A stretch of DNA of 64,000 nucleotides from CAZMGG01 sp964565715 (GTDB taxonomy: Bacteria; Planctomycetota; UBA1135; UBA2386), in contig CAZMGG010000012.1 in the NCBI GenBank assembly GCA_964565715.1, positions 10,456-74,455 on the forward strand, given 5' to 3'. The translations under genes and the position numbers were made by a program. Numbering within the stretch: the first letter of the stretch is position 1; each line of letters begins with the position of its first letter. Below, piece after piece: positions 33,662 through 42,876 of this stretch. The notes beneath the pieces are model-generated. The model was not told the DNA's origin. It did no database searches and saw only the letters and a program-made list of their open reading frames with translations.

Positions 33662-34291
33662 ATGGACCCCTCCCCGCCCCCCGAGCAGCCTCCCCACCGC
33701 GACCCCACCTCCTGGGGACGGCTGATCGACAGCCTGGACGCCGCCAGCATCTTCGTGGTGATCCAGAACTCGATCGGCACGCGCCTGGAGCGCCTGGTGG
33801 CCGTCGAGGACATCTGGCAGGAGACCCTGTGGCTGTCCTGGCGCGACCGCGAGCAGCACGAATGGCGCGGACTCGGCGCCTACCGGGCCTGGCTCCTGTC
33901 GATCGCGCGGCACCGGGTGGCCGACGCGGCGCGCAGCCTCGGCCGCAAGAAGCGCGGCGGCGACCACGAGACGGCGCCGTTCAGCGATCTGGCCGGCGGC
34001 GACTCGGTCAGCGGCTTCCTGCCGCCGGGCTCGACCACGCCGAGCCGGATCGCCGGGCATCGCGAACGGGCCCAGCTCATGCAGCAGGCCCTCGACGCGC
34101 TGCCCGAGGACCTGCGTGATCTGGTGCGGCTGCGGCTGTTCGAGGAGATCCCGGTGCGCGAGGCCGCCGCGCAGCTGGGCATCCCCCTGTCCACCGCCAA
34201 GGAACGCCTCCTGCGCGGCGTGACGCGGTATCGCGAGCACCTGCGCACGCGGCTCGGCGGCGGCAGCGAGAGCAGTTCGGAGCCGGCGTGA
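33662..34291 (+). CDS. ECF sigma factor paired with Ser/Thr kinase
   Basis: 209 residues from ATG 33662. Region 2 is SWGRLIDSLDAASIFVVIQN, ERLVAVEDIWQETLWLSWRD and YRAWLLSIARHRVADAARSL; region 4 is DALPEDLRDLVRLRLFEEIP and VREAAAQLGIPLSTAKERLL. This is the planctomycete ECF type with a long linker and no anti-sigma factor. The stop overlaps the GTG of the kinase gene (GTGA), so both are made together; in such pairs, phosphorylation of the sigma factor by the kinase is the accepted model for activation, though not shown here. Target genes may include the secreted Kelch proteins that follow. Confidence 0.9.
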   Translation: MDPSPPPEQPPHRDPTSWGRLIDSLDAASIFVVIQNSIGTRLERLVAVEDIWQETLWLSWRDREQHEWRGLGAYRAWLLSIARHRVADAARSLGRKKRGGDHETAPFSDLAGGDSVSGFLPPGSTTPSRIAGHRERAQLMQQALDALPEDLRDLVRLRLFEEIPVREAAAQLGIPLSTAKERLLRGVTRYREHLRTRLGGGSESSSEPA

Positions 34292-37200
34292 GCGACGCCA
34301 CCGACGCCGACAGCCAGTTCGCCGACCTGTTCGACGCGCTGCTGGAAGAGGTGCTGGAGGGCCGGCAGCCGGACCTGCAGGCGATGGCGGCGGAACGGCC
34401 GGAGATCGCCGAGCGGCTCGACCGGGCGTGGGCGCTGGCGTGTTCGGTGGCCGGGCGGCGGGAGCCCGGGCGGCCGACGCTGGGCGGCTACGAGATCCTG
34501 CGCGAACTGGGCCGCGGCGGCATGGGCACCGTCTACCTGGCGCGGCAGGAGGCGCTGGATCGCGAGGTGGCGATCAAGGTGCTGCCGCACTCGCTGGGCC
34601 TGTCGGGCAAGGCCAAGCGCCGCTTCCTGGAGGAGGCGCGGGCGCTGGCGCGGCTGCACAACGACCACATCGTCCGCATCCACCGGGTGATCGATCACCA
34701 GGAGATGCTGGCGTTCGAGATGGAGTACGTGGACGGCCCGAGCCTGACGCAGGCGCTGGACGCGCTCCGGCCGCACGGCCGCAACGCCGGGCTCGGCCAC
34801 CTGGCGGCGGCGCTGGGCACCGAGGTGGGCACGCTCGGCGCCCGGACGCTGGTGGAGTACTGGGTGCTGCTCGGCATCCGGATCGCGCGGGCGCTGGACG
34901 AGGTGCATCGCAACGGGCTGATCCACCGCGACGTCAAGCCGAGCAACATCCTGCTGCGGCGGGACGGCCGGCCGCTGCTGGCCGACTTCGGGCTGGCCCG
35001 CGACCTGGACCTGTCGGTGACGCGGGCGGGCTCGTTCGCCGGCACGCCGGTCTACAGCTCGCCCGAGCAGCTGCGCGGCGAGCAGCTCGATCCGCGGGCC
35101 GACGTCTACAGCCTGGCGATCACGCTCTACGAGGCGATCGCGCTGGTGCCGCCGCTGTCGGGCCGCAGCACGTCGGACATGCTGCGGCGGATCGAGGACG
35201 GGCTGGTGCCGCCGCTGCGACGGCACGCGCCGCACGTCGCCCGCGACCTGGAGACGATCCTGCAGAAGGCGCTGGAGCGGCTGCCGAAGGACCGCTACGC
35301 CTCGGCGGGCGCGTTCGCCGACGACCTCGAACGGCTGCTGCAGCTGCAGCCGATCCACGCCCGGCCGGTGGGGCTGCTGCGGCGCACGGCGAAGTTCGCG
35401 CACCGGCAGCGGCGCAGCCTCTGCGCCTTCGCGGTGGGCGCCGCGCTGGTGATGGCCGCCATGGTGCCGGTGCTGGACCACGTGATGGCGGCGGGCACGG
35501 CGAAGGAACGGGTGGCGGCGCTGAGCCGGCAGGCGCGGCTGCGGCTGCTGTCGCCGGACACGCGGCACATCGGCTGGCACGAGGCGGTGTGGGGCCGCGG
35601 CCCGCGGCTGCGCCGGCTGGTGCCGGGCGCCACCGGGCCGGTGGAATCGCTCACCGCGGCGTTGCACGACTATGCGGCGGCGCTGGCCCTCGAGCCCGAG
35701 CAGCCCGGCCTGCGGGTGGAGCACGACGTGGTGCGGCTGGCGTTGTGGCTGCGCACCGAGTCGCCGCAGCGGGGCGACCGCATCGAGGAGGTGCTGGCGG
35801 GGCCGGGCTTCGCCCGCGCCACCGCGGGCGTGCCGCCCCTGACCAAGGCCTGGGCCCGCGCCCTGGTCGGCGGCGGCGAGGCGGACGCGACGCTGGCGGC
35901 GCTGACCGACGCCGCGCCGCCGGATCGCCTGGCGCTCGGCCTGCTGGCGTTCCTGCTCGGCGACTTCGCCGTGTGCGAGCGGAGCTGGGCCGACCTCGGC
36001 GAACAGGGGAGCGCGTCGTCGCCGCTGCTCGACGCAGGGCTCGGCATCCTCTACCAGTCCGACGGCCGCTCGGACCGGGCCTACGTCCGGCTGTTCCACG
36101 CGGTGCGGGCATTCCCGCAGGCGGAGGTGCTGCGCTTCGAACTGGCGGACGCGGCGCTGGCGTTGGGCGACCTGCAGCCCGCGCGGAACTGGCTCGTGGA
36201 GCGACCAGGGGACGCGACCACCAGCCGGCGCCGTCTGCAGGCGGACCTGCTCGCCGCCGAGGGCGACGCCGCCGCCGCCACCGCCGCCATCCGCCGGCTC
36301 TGCGCCGACGATCCCACCGACCCGATCGCGCGGCATCGCCTGCTGCAGCTGGCCATGAACCGGGGCGACCTGCGGGAGGCCCGCGCGGTGGGCCGCGAGC
36401 TGCTGGCGAACTGGCCCGACGTGGCGCGCTTCCGGCTGGATGTCGCGCGGCTGTCGCTGCAGGGCTCTGACGTGCCAGGCTACCTGGCGCAGGTCCGCTA
36501 CGTGCTCACCCACGACTTCGGCCGGCGGTCCCGCGGCACCGTGACCGACCTGCTCGAGATCCTGCGCATCGGCGGGCTGCGGCAGTTGCACGATCGGGCG
36601 GCGCGGACCACCGGCGAGCCTGGCGGCAGTCGTTGGACGGGCTTCGAACGGCCGGCACGGCAGTGGGCCCCCGCACCGATCGCCGCCTGCCTCGACGATC
36701 ACCTGCTGGCGTGGGCCCGCCTCGACGAGACGCTGCGCGACCTGCCGGCCGACAGCGGCCCCACCGGCGTGCTGGCCCGGAGCGCGAGGGCGCTGCGGGC
36801 CCTGGTGCTGGGCGTGCCCGGCCTGCCGCTCGCGCTCGGCCCGCGCTGGACGCTGCTGGCCGCGGCGTCCCCGCTGGCGGCGGACCTGCTGACGGTGCCG
36901 GTGGGCTACGCCGGCTACGCGCTGCACGACGCGTTCGATCCGCGCGCCTGGCGGACCGCGTCGCCGCTGGATCCCGGCGCCGTGCGCGAGGCGAACCAGG
37001 GGCTCACGCTCGGCGGGGTGCTGGCCACCGCCGGCGACCTGGACGGCGACGGCGTCGCGGACCTGCTGTGCGGCTCGCCGCCGGAGAAGGCCGAGCAGGG
37101 GCCCGGCACGGTGCATGCGCTGTCGGGACGGACCGGGCGCGTGCTGCACCGGGCCCTGCTGGAGCCCGACGCGGGCAACCACCTGTTCGGTTTCGCGGTG

Positions 37201-38145
37201 ACCGGGCTCGCCGACGCCGACGGCGATGGCGTGCCCGACTGGGCGATCGGCGCGCCGGTGGGCCGCGAGGGCCACTTCGGCCCGGGCCTGGTGGAACTGC
37301 GCTCGGGGCGGACCGGCGCGGTGCTGCGCACCTGGCGCGGCGACCACCCGGGCTTCGGCGTCGCCATCGCCGGGCTCGGCGACGTCGACGACGACGGCGC
37401 CCCCGAGCTGGCGGTCGGCACGTCACCCGATCTGCGCAACAGCACGGCGCAGGGTTCGGTACAGGTGTTCTCGACCCGCACCGGGCAGCGGCTCTACGAG
37501 GTGCACAGCGACCACGCCGGCGTCTGGTTCGGGTCGGCCGTCGGCAACGCCGGCGACGTCGACGGCGACGGCCGCGACGACCTCATCGTCGGCGGCAACC
37601 ACGGCGGCGCCCCGGGCCTGGTGAAGGTCCTCGCCGGGCGGGACGGCCGCGTCCTGCTGGGCTGGCTGGACGAGGCCGCCGACACCGGCTTCGGCCGCGC
37701 CGTGGCCGGCGGCGGCGATCTCGACGGCGACGGTCGCGCCGACCTGCTGGTCTCCGCCGACGGCTGCGGCGGCCAGCGCGAGGGGGCGGTGATCGCCCTG
37801 CGGGGCGCCGATGGCGGGGTGCTGTGGCGGGCCCGCACCGCGGCTCCCGACGACGGCTTCGGCCGGGCGCTCGCGTCGATCCCCGATGCCGACGGCGACG
37901 GCATCCGCGACGTCGCGGTGGGCGCTCCCTACGGTGGCCCCCTGCGCCGCGGCTCGGTGTGGCTGCGGAGCGGAAGCACCGGCGAGGCCCTCGGTGGCAT
38001 CCACGGCCCGTTCTCGCACTCCCTGTTCGGCGGCGCCATGACCTGCCACCCCGACCACGGCAGGGCGCAATTGCTGGTCTCGTGCCCGCGGCAAGGGCTG
38101 TTCGGCCGGGTGTTGTTCGTCACCGTGCCCATCGATCGTCCCTAG
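34288..38145 (+). CDS. Transmembrane Ser/Thr protein kinase with FG-GAP propeller
   Basis: 1285 residues from GTG 34288. The kinase domain (about 65-350) has the glycine loop LGRGGMGTVYLA, Lys97 (VAIKVL), Asp215 in LIHRDVKPSN and Asp233 in ADFGLARDL. A membrane helix at about 377-398 follows (AFAVGAALVMAAMVPVLD). Then come TPR-like helices to about 830 (residues 440-760), and at least six FG-GAP/integrin-like repeats with Ca-loop motifs: GDLDGDGVADLLCGSP, DADGDGVPDWAIGAP, GDVDDDGAPELAVG, GDVDGDGRDDLIVGGN, GDLDGDGRADLLV, DADGDGIRDVAVGAP. It is thus a receptor-type kinase whose outside part is an integrin-alpha-like propeller. Coupled to an ECF sigma factor gene upstream. Confidence 0.93.
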   Translation: MSDATDADSQFADLFDALLEEVLEGRQPDLQAMAAERPEIAERLDRAWALACSVAGRREPGRPTLGGYEILRELGRGGMGTVYLARQEALDREVAIKVLPHSLGLSGKAKRRFLEEARALARLHNDHIVRIHRVIDHQEMLAFEMEYVDGPSLTQALDALRPHGRNAGLGHLAAALGTEVGTLGARTLVEYWVLLGIRIARALDEVHRNGLIHRDVKPSNILLRRDGRPLLADFGLARDLDLSVTRAGSFAGTPVYSSPEQLRGEQLDPRADVYSLAITLYEAIALVPPLSGRSTSDMLRRIEDGLVPPLRRHAPHVARDLETILQKALERLPKDRYASAGAFADDLERLLQLQPIHARPVGLLRRTAKFAHRQRRSLCAFAVGAALVMAAMVPVLDHVMAAGTAKERVAALSRQARLRLLSPDTRHIGWHEAVWGRGPRLRRLVPGATGPVESLTAALHDYAAALALEPEQPGLRVEHDVVRLALWLRTESPQRGDRIEEVLAGPGFARATAGVPPLTKAWARALVGGGEADATLAALTDAAPPDRLALGLLAFLLGDFAVCERSWADLGEQGSASSPLLDAGLGILYQSDGRSDRAYVRLFHAVRAFPQAEVLRFELADAALALGDLQPARNWLVERPGDATTSRRRLQADLLAAEGDAAAATAAIRRLCADDPTDPIARHRLLQLAMNRGDLREARAVGRELLANWPDVARFRLDVARLSLQGSDVPGYLAQVRYVLTHDFGRRSRGTVTDLLEILRIGGLRQLHDRAARTTGEPGGSRWTGFERPARQWAPAPIAACLDDHLLAWARLDETLRDLPADSGPTGVLARSARALRALVLGVPGLPLALGPRWTLLAAASPLAADLLTVPVGYAGYALHDAFDPRAWRTASPLDPGAVREANQGLTLGGVLATAGDLDGDGVADLLCGSPPEKAEQGPGTVHALSGRTGRVLHRALLEPDAGNHLFGFAVTGLADADGDGVPDWAIGAPVGREGHFGPGLVELRSGRTGAVLRTWRGDHPGFGVAIAGLGDVDDDGAPELAVGTSPDLRNSTAQGSVQVFSTRTGQRLYEVHSDHAGVWFGSAVGNAGDVDGDGRDDLIVGGNHGGAPGLVKVLAGRDGRVLLGWLDEAADTGFGRAVAGGGDLDGDGRADLLVSADGCGGQREGAVIALRGADGGVLWRARTAAPDDGFGRALASIPDADGDGIRDVAVGAPYGGPLRRGSVWLRSGSTGEALGGIHGPFSHSLFGGAMTCHPDHGRAQLLVSCPRQGLFGRVLFVTVPIDRP

Positions 38146-38234
38146 GCGAGCCTTTTTCGGGACGAGTTGGCCGGCACGCCCACGAACGGCGCCTTCCCGG
38201 CGAGTTCCCCGTTCCCCTTCCTCCGCAACCACCC

Positions 38235-39626
38235 ATGAATCGCACGTTCCTCACCGTCAGCCTGCTCTGGCTCGCCGCCACCGCCTCCGCCCAATGGGTC
38301 CAGACGACCCCCGCCAACACCCCCGGCGGCCGCTCCGGCCCCTCGCTGTGCTTCGACCCGGTCAACAGCCGCGTGCTGATGTACGGCGGCCACCCCGGCG
38401 GCTTCGGCAGCCCCGCCAACACGACCTGGTCCTGGGACGGCAGCACCTGGACGCAGGTGACGACCACGGCCAACGCCCACCGCCAGCACCAGGGCGGCAT
38501 GGTCTGGGACACGAACCGCGGCGTGGCCCTGCTCTACGGCGGCGCCAACACCAGCTTCTTCGGCGGCCCGTCGGTGGATCAGACCTGGGAGTTCAACGGC
38601 ACCACCTGGACCCGGCTGTTCCCGACCACGACGCCGGGCGGCCTCGCCCTGTTCGGCATGGCCCACGACCCGGTCCGCAACCGCACCGTCGTCTACGGCG
38701 GCCTGCCCGACAACTTCTTCCCGATCGACAGCAACCAGACCTGGGAGTTCGACGGGTTCAACTGGAACCTGATGAGCCCGGCCAACAACCCCGGCCCGCT
38801 CGAGCGCCCGGCCATGTGCTTCCACGGCGGCATGAACAAGATCGTGCTGTTCGGCGGCATCGACGTGCAGATCGGCGGCACCAACGACACCTGGACCTAT
38901 GACGGCGTCAACTGGACCGTCGTGCCGGTGACCGGTGCGCGGCCGTCGGCGCGCACCGGCCCGAAGATGGTCTACGACGCCGCCCGCAACGTCTGCGTGA
39001 TGCAGGGCGGCATGGACCCGATGACCGGCACGCCGTTCACCGACACCTGGGAGTTCAACGGCACCTCGTGGACGCCGATCACGGTCCCCGGCCCCGGCGG
39101 CCGCCTGGACGCCGCCATGGTCTACGACACGGCCCGCGCCCGCACGGTGCTGTTCGGCGGCGGTGACCCGCTCACCGGCAACGCGATCAACCAGACCTGG
39201 CTCTACGGCCCGGCCTACACCGCCTTCGGCAGCGGCTGCGCGGGCAGCAACGGCGTGCCGGCGATCGCCGCCCAGAACGGCGCGCCGCGGGTCGGCAGCA
39301 CCTTCCAGGTCAGCCTGACCAACCTGGCCACCGGCAGCAGCTTCGCGCTGATGTTCACCGGCCTCTCCAACAGCAGCTGGGCGCTCGGCGCCCTGCCCGC
39401 CGACCTCAGCGGCTTCGGCATGCCGGGCTGCACCGGCTACACCAGCGCCGAGCTGCTCAACGTGGTCGCCGCGAGCGGCGGCACCGCCACCTGGAGCTTC
39501 GTGCTGCCGCCGATCGGCGCCCTGGTCGGCGCCACCTTCCACAATCAGGCCGGCTCCCTCGACGCCACCGCCAACGCGGCGGGCATCGCGGTGTCGGCCG
39601 CCCGCACCGGCGTGATCGGCAACTGA
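38235..39626 (+). CDS. Exported Kelch-type propeller protein A
   Basis: 463 residues from ATG 38235, with signal peptide MNRTFLTVSLLWLAATASAQ. Six Kelch-like units follow, each with Y/F-G-G then W-x-(Y/F/W)-x-G-x-x-W: VLMYGGHPGG, LLYGGANTSF, VVYGGLPDNF, VLFGGIDVQI, GGMDPMTG, VLFGGGDPLT, with DQTWEFNGTTW-type endings. From about residue 331 the shared C-terminal module begins (FGSGCAGSNGVP) and continues with MFTGLSNSSWALGALPADLS, GFGMPGCTGY and TGVIGN at the end. It sits downstream of the kinase and may be part of the same regulon. The next gene is a same-length paralogue. Confidence 0.87.
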   Translation: MNRTFLTVSLLWLAATASAQWVQTTPANTPGGRSGPSLCFDPVNSRVLMYGGHPGGFGSPANTTWSWDGSTWTQVTTTANAHRQHQGGMVWDTNRGVALLYGGANTSFFGGPSVDQTWEFNGTTWTRLFPTTTPGGLALFGMAHDPVRNRTVVYGGLPDNFFPIDSNQTWEFDGFNWNLMSPANNPGPLERPAMCFHGGMNKIVLFGGIDVQIGGTNDTWTYDGVNWTVVPVTGARPSARTGPKMVYDAARNVCVMQGGMDPMTGTPFTDTWEFNGTSWTPITVPGPGGRLDAAMVYDTARARTVLFGGGDPLTGNAINQTWLYGPAYTAFGSGCAGSNGVPAIAAQNGAPRVGSTFQVSLTNLATGSSFALMFTGLSNSSWALGALPADLSGFGMPGCTGYTSAELLNVVAASGGTATWSFVLPPIGALVGATFHNQAGSLDATANAAGIAVSAARTGVIGN

Positions 39627-39729
39627 CCGACCGCGCCACCCGGAATCCGCAGTGATGGTTGCAGGTGGCGCCGGCATCGGGCCGGCGCCGCCCCTTTCTC
39701 CCGCCCGCGCGCCCACCAGGAACCCGCCG

Positions 39730-41121
39730 ATGGAACGTCGCCACCCTTCGCCGCTGCTCCCGTCCGCCGCGCTCGCCCTGGCCGCGATCGCACCCGCGCA
39801 GTGGGCCTACGTGCCGACCAACCCGCCGCCCGGCCGCACCGACGCGGCGATGACCTTCGACCTGATCACCGGCAAGGTGCTGATGTTCGGCGGCACCGGC
39901 GGTCCGGCCAACGACACCTGGACCTACGACGGCGTGCAGTGGGTGCAGCAGTTCCCGGCCACCTCGCCGCCGCTCGCCCGCCGCAACCACCTCATCTACG
40001 ACCTCGCCCGCAACGTCGCGGTGCTCTACGGCGGGCTCACCGGCAACCCGCAGGCCGGCCAGTGCAGCGACGACCACTGGGAATGGAACGGCACCACCTG
40101 GACGCTGCTGCAGCCGACCAGCACGCCCGGCGGGCTCGGCTACTACGCCGGCGCCTATGACCTGGTGCGCCAGCGGATCGTCATCCACGGCGGCCGCCGC
40201 AACGCCTGGATCCCGGCGGCGGTGAACGAGACCTGGGAATTCGATCCGGTGCAGAACCGCTGGCTGCAGATCTCCACCACCAACAGCCCCGGCGCCATCG
40301 AGGAGGCGGCGATGTGCTTCCACCTCGGCATGGGCCAGAGCCTCCTGTTCGGCGGCATCGATCCGCAGACCAACGCGGTGGTCAACGATCTCTGGTCCTA
40401 CGACGGCGCCACCTGGACCCTGCTGCAGCCCACTGGCCCGCGGCCCGGGCCGCGCATCGCCGCCCGCATGGTCTACGACAACCTGCGCCAGGTGGCCGTG
40501 GTGTTCGGCGGCCGCGATCCGGTGACCTGGGCCATCCACAACGACACCTGGGAGTTCGACGGCACGCAGTGGCGCCGCGTCGACTCCGGCCTGGCGCCGG
40601 CCCGCATCGACTTCAGCATGGCGATGGACTTCTGGCGCGGCCGCATGGTGATCTTCGGCGGGCGGCTGGCCAACAACTCGGTGCAGGACGACACCTGGGA
40701 ATACGGCGCCAGCCACTCGACCTTCGGCAACGGCTGCCCGGGCGCCGGCGGCGCGCCGACCCTGCGGGCGCTGACCCCGCCGAAGCTCGGCGCCGTCTGC
40801 GACGTGCGGCTCGGCAACCTGCCCGCCGGCAGCGGCGCGGCGTTGATGGTGACCGGCGTCACCAACCGCACCTGGGCGTTCGGCAACCTGCCGGCGCTGC
40901 TCACCTCGTTCGGCATGCCCAACTGCCGGGTCTACACCAGCTCCGACCTGTTCCAGGTGCTGCCGGTGACCGCCGGGACCGCCACCTGGAGCTGGCAGGT
41001 GCCGGTCAACCCGGTGCTGGTCGGCACCCACCTCTACCAGCAGGGCATCGGCCTGGAACCGGGCTGGAACGCCGCCGGGATGATCGTCAGCAACGCCGGC
41101 GACGGCGTGATCGGCTTCTGA
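39730..41121 (+). CDS. Exported Kelch-type propeller protein B (tandem paralogue)
   Basis: 463 residues from ATG 39730, exactly the same length as protein A. A signal region (LLPSAALALAAIAPAQWA) precedes six Kelch-like units with VLMFGGTGGPANDTW, VLYGGLTGN, VIHGGRRNAW, LLFGGIDPQTN, VVFGGRDPVTW and VIFGGRLANN, ending in NDTWEFDGTQW or related. The shared C-terminal module starts near residue 331 (FGNGCPGAGGAP) and runs through LMVTGVTNRTWAFGNLPALL, SFGMPNCRVY and GDGVIGF. The pair comes from tandem duplication of a propeller-plus-module unit. Role unknown; probably surface ligand binding or structural. Confidence 0.87.
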   Translation: MERRHPSPLLPSAALALAAIAPAQWAYVPTNPPPGRTDAAMTFDLITGKVLMFGGTGGPANDTWTYDGVQWVQQFPATSPPLARRNHLIYDLARNVAVLYGGLTGNPQAGQCSDDHWEWNGTTWTLLQPTSTPGGLGYYAGAYDLVRQRIVIHGGRRNAWIPAAVNETWEFDPVQNRWLQISTTNSPGAIEEAAMCFHLGMGQSLLFGGIDPQTNAVVNDLWSYDGATWTLLQPTGPRPGPRIAARMVYDNLRQVAVVFGGRDPVTWAIHNDTWEFDGTQWRRVDSGLAPARIDFSMAMDFWRGRMVIFGGRLANNSVQDDTWEYGASHSTFGNGCPGAGGAPTLRALTPPKLGAVCDVRLGNLPAGSGAALMVTGVTNRTWAFGNLPALLTSFGMPNCRVYTSSDLFQVLPVTAGTATWSWQVPVNPVLVGTHLYQQGIGLEPGWNAAGMIVSNAGDGVIGF

Positions 41122-41160
41122 GCAGGCGCCGGCCGGGGCCCGCGCTAGCCTCTCGGGCCG

Positions 41161-42075
41161 GTGTGGGTGGTCCTGGCCGTCCTGGCGGGCCTGCTGCAGG
41201 TCCTGCGCAACGCGAGCAGCCGCTCGCTCGGCCGCACCGTGCCGCACGCGCTCAACACCTGGGTGCGGTTCGCGGGCAGCGGCCTCCTGTGCGGCATCGT
41301 GCTGCTGCCCGCCACCGTGGCCTGGGGCTGGCCGCGGCTGCCGGCTGCGTTCTGGGCCTGGACCGCCGCGTGCGCCTGCTGCCAGTCGCTCGCCAACCTG
41401 TGCCTCGTCGCCGCGCTGCGGGCGGTGCCGTTCAGCCGCGCGGTCACGCTGCACAAGCTGGAAGTGGCGCTGACGCCGATCGTCGGCATGGCGTTGTTCG
41501 CCGAACTGCCCAGCGCGCTCGGGCTCGCCGGCATCGGTCTGTGCGCGCTCGGCGCCATCGCGCTGAACGCGGCGGCCAGGCTGCCCGGTGAGCCGCTCTC
41601 GACCCTGTGGCGCTTCGACCGCGGCTCGTGCTGCGCGCTCGGCTCCGCCGCCGGCGTGGTGCTGGCCTCGTTCTTCCTGAAGCAGGCCACCGAGGCGTGG
41701 CTCCTGGCCAACCCGGAGGTCCCCGCGGGCCGCGGCCACTTCCTGGCGGCGCTGCACACGCTGGTGCACGCCGCCCTGCTGCAGGCCGCGGTGCTCGGCG
41801 CGTTCCTGCTGCGGCGCGGCCCGGCGGCGTTCCGGCCGCTCCGCGGCCAGTCGCGGGCGGTGCTGCGGCTGATGCTGGCCAGCGCCGCGTGTTCGCTCTG
41901 CTGGTTCTGGGCCTACGCGCTGGCGCTGGTCGCCTACGTCAAGGCCGTCGGCCAGGTCGAACTGCTCGCCGCGGCGGCGCTCGGCCGGCTGCGGCTGGGC
42001 GAGACCGGCCTGCGCCGGCGGCTGCCGGCCCTGCTGCTGGTGCTGACCGGCATCCTGCTGGTGCTGCTGGGCTGA
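41161..42075 (+). CDS. EamA/DMT-like membrane transporter
   Basis: 304 residues from GTG 41161. About ten membrane helices can be drawn: WVVLAVLAGLLQVLRNASSR, WVRFAGSGLLCGIVLLPATV, VALTPIVGMALFAELPSALG, GLAGIGLCALGAIALNAAAR, CCALGSAAGVVLASFF, HTLVHAALLQAAVLGAFLL, LMLASAACSLCWFWAYALAL and a final LLVLTGILLVLLG. The R-x-A-S-S-R start and the ALRAVPFSRAVTLHKLEVAL segment (residues about 80-100) resemble the first half of EamA/drug-metabolite transporters. Substrate unknown. It lies between the two sigma/kinase modules with no obvious partner. Confidence 0.75.
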   Translation: MWVVLAVLAGLLQVLRNASSRSLGRTVPHALNTWVRFAGSGLLCGIVLLPATVAWGWPRLPAAFWAWTAACACCQSLANLCLVAALRAVPFSRAVTLHKLEVALTPIVGMALFAELPSALGLAGIGLCALGAIALNAAARLPGEPLSTLWRFDRGSCCALGSAAGVVLASFFLKQATEAWLLANPEVPAGRGHFLAALHTLVHAALLQAAVLGAFLLRRGPAAFRPLRGQSRAVLRLMLASAACSLCWFWAYALALVAYVKAVGQVELLAAAALGRLRLGETGLRRRLPALLLVLTGILLVLLG

Positions 42076-42265
42076 CGGACCCGACTTCCGGTGGGCCGCG
42101 ACGGCAGCGCGTCGCTTTCCGGGAAATCGGGCGTGCGCCCCGGCCCGATCCTGCTCTTCCAGGGACGAGGCCCATCGTGCTCACCTTCGTCCAGACCCCC
42201 ACGCGCGCGGCCGGTGCTTGTGCGCGACGCCCCGGCGGCGAGAATCGGCCGGCCCGCGTCCGCGC

Positions 42266-42269
42266 AGGA
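42266..42269 (+). promoter_or_regulatory. Shine-Dalgarno that fixes a TTG start
   Basis: AGGA followed by a 6-base spacer and TTG at 42276; this supports TTG 42276 over the in-frame upstream GTG in a non-conserved leader. Confidence 0.5.
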
Positions 42270-42275
42270 TTCCCC

Positions 42276-42872
42276 TTGGACGAAAACACCCGCAGCCTGA
42301 TCAGCCGCGCCCTCGAGCAGGATCAGACCGCCATCGACGACCTGTTCCGGCGCTACCGCGACCGGCTGCGCGCCGCCCTGCGCAAGCTGATCGGTCCCAA
42401 GTACCGCGCGCTGCTGCAGGACAGCGAGGACGCCACCCAGGACGCGATCCTGTCGGCGCTGAAGCGCCTGCACCAGTTCGAGTACCGGGGCGACGGCAGC
42501 TTCCTGGCCTGGCTGCTGAAGGGCGCCGAGTACGAGATCGTGCGGCGCATCCGTGAGCTGGAGGCGAAGAAGCGCAGCCCCGAGGGCGGCCTGGTGGCGC
42601 TGGACACCGCGGTCATGCGCGTCATCCCCGGCGAGGACCACACGCCCTCCCAGCACTTCGACGAGCAGGAGATGGCGGAGCGGGTGCGCGAGGCCCTGCA
42701 GCAGCTGCCGGACCGCGAGCGCGAGGTGATCGTGCTGCGCCGCTTCCTCGAGCTGGAGTCCGACGAGATCTGCGAGGAGATGGGCCTGCCGACCGCGGGC
42801 GCCGTGCGGGCGCTGCTGTCGCGGGCGCAGGCGCGGCTGGCCGGCCTGCTGTCGCGCACGGACGGGGAGTGA
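42276..42872 (+). CDS. ECF sigma factor paired with WD40 Ser/Thr kinase
   Basis: 198 residues from TTG 42276 (DENTRSLISRALEQD). Region 2 is DDLFRRYRDRLRAALRKLIG and DSEDATQDAILSALKRLHQF, and YRGDGSFLAWLLKGAEYEIV; region 4 is LQQLPDREREVIVLRRFLEL followed by ESDEICEEMGLPTAGAVRAL. This matches the planctomycete ECF type lacking an anti-sigma factor. The kinase gene starts 4 bases after the stop. The arrangement repeats the sigma/kinase pair at 33662-38145 with different sensor parts. It likely controls exported proteins such as the one at 46523 (inference). Confidence 0.9.
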   Translation: MDENTRSLISRALEQDQTAIDDLFRRYRDRLRAALRKLIGPKYRALLQDSEDATQDAILSALKRLHQFEYRGDGSFLAWLLKGAEYEIVRRIRELEAKKRSPEGGLVALDTAVMRVIPGEDHTPSQHFDEQEMAERVREALQQLPDREREVIVLRRFLELESDEICEEMGLPTAGAVRALLSRAQARLAGLLSRTDGE

Positions 42873-42876
42873 GCGG

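Noticed and set aside
42178..42275. Longer N-terminus for the second ECF sigma factor starting at a GTG
   Set aside because: The extra 30-odd residues look non-coding (Pro/Arg-rich), while TTG 42276 has AGGA at the right distance and begins just before region 2.
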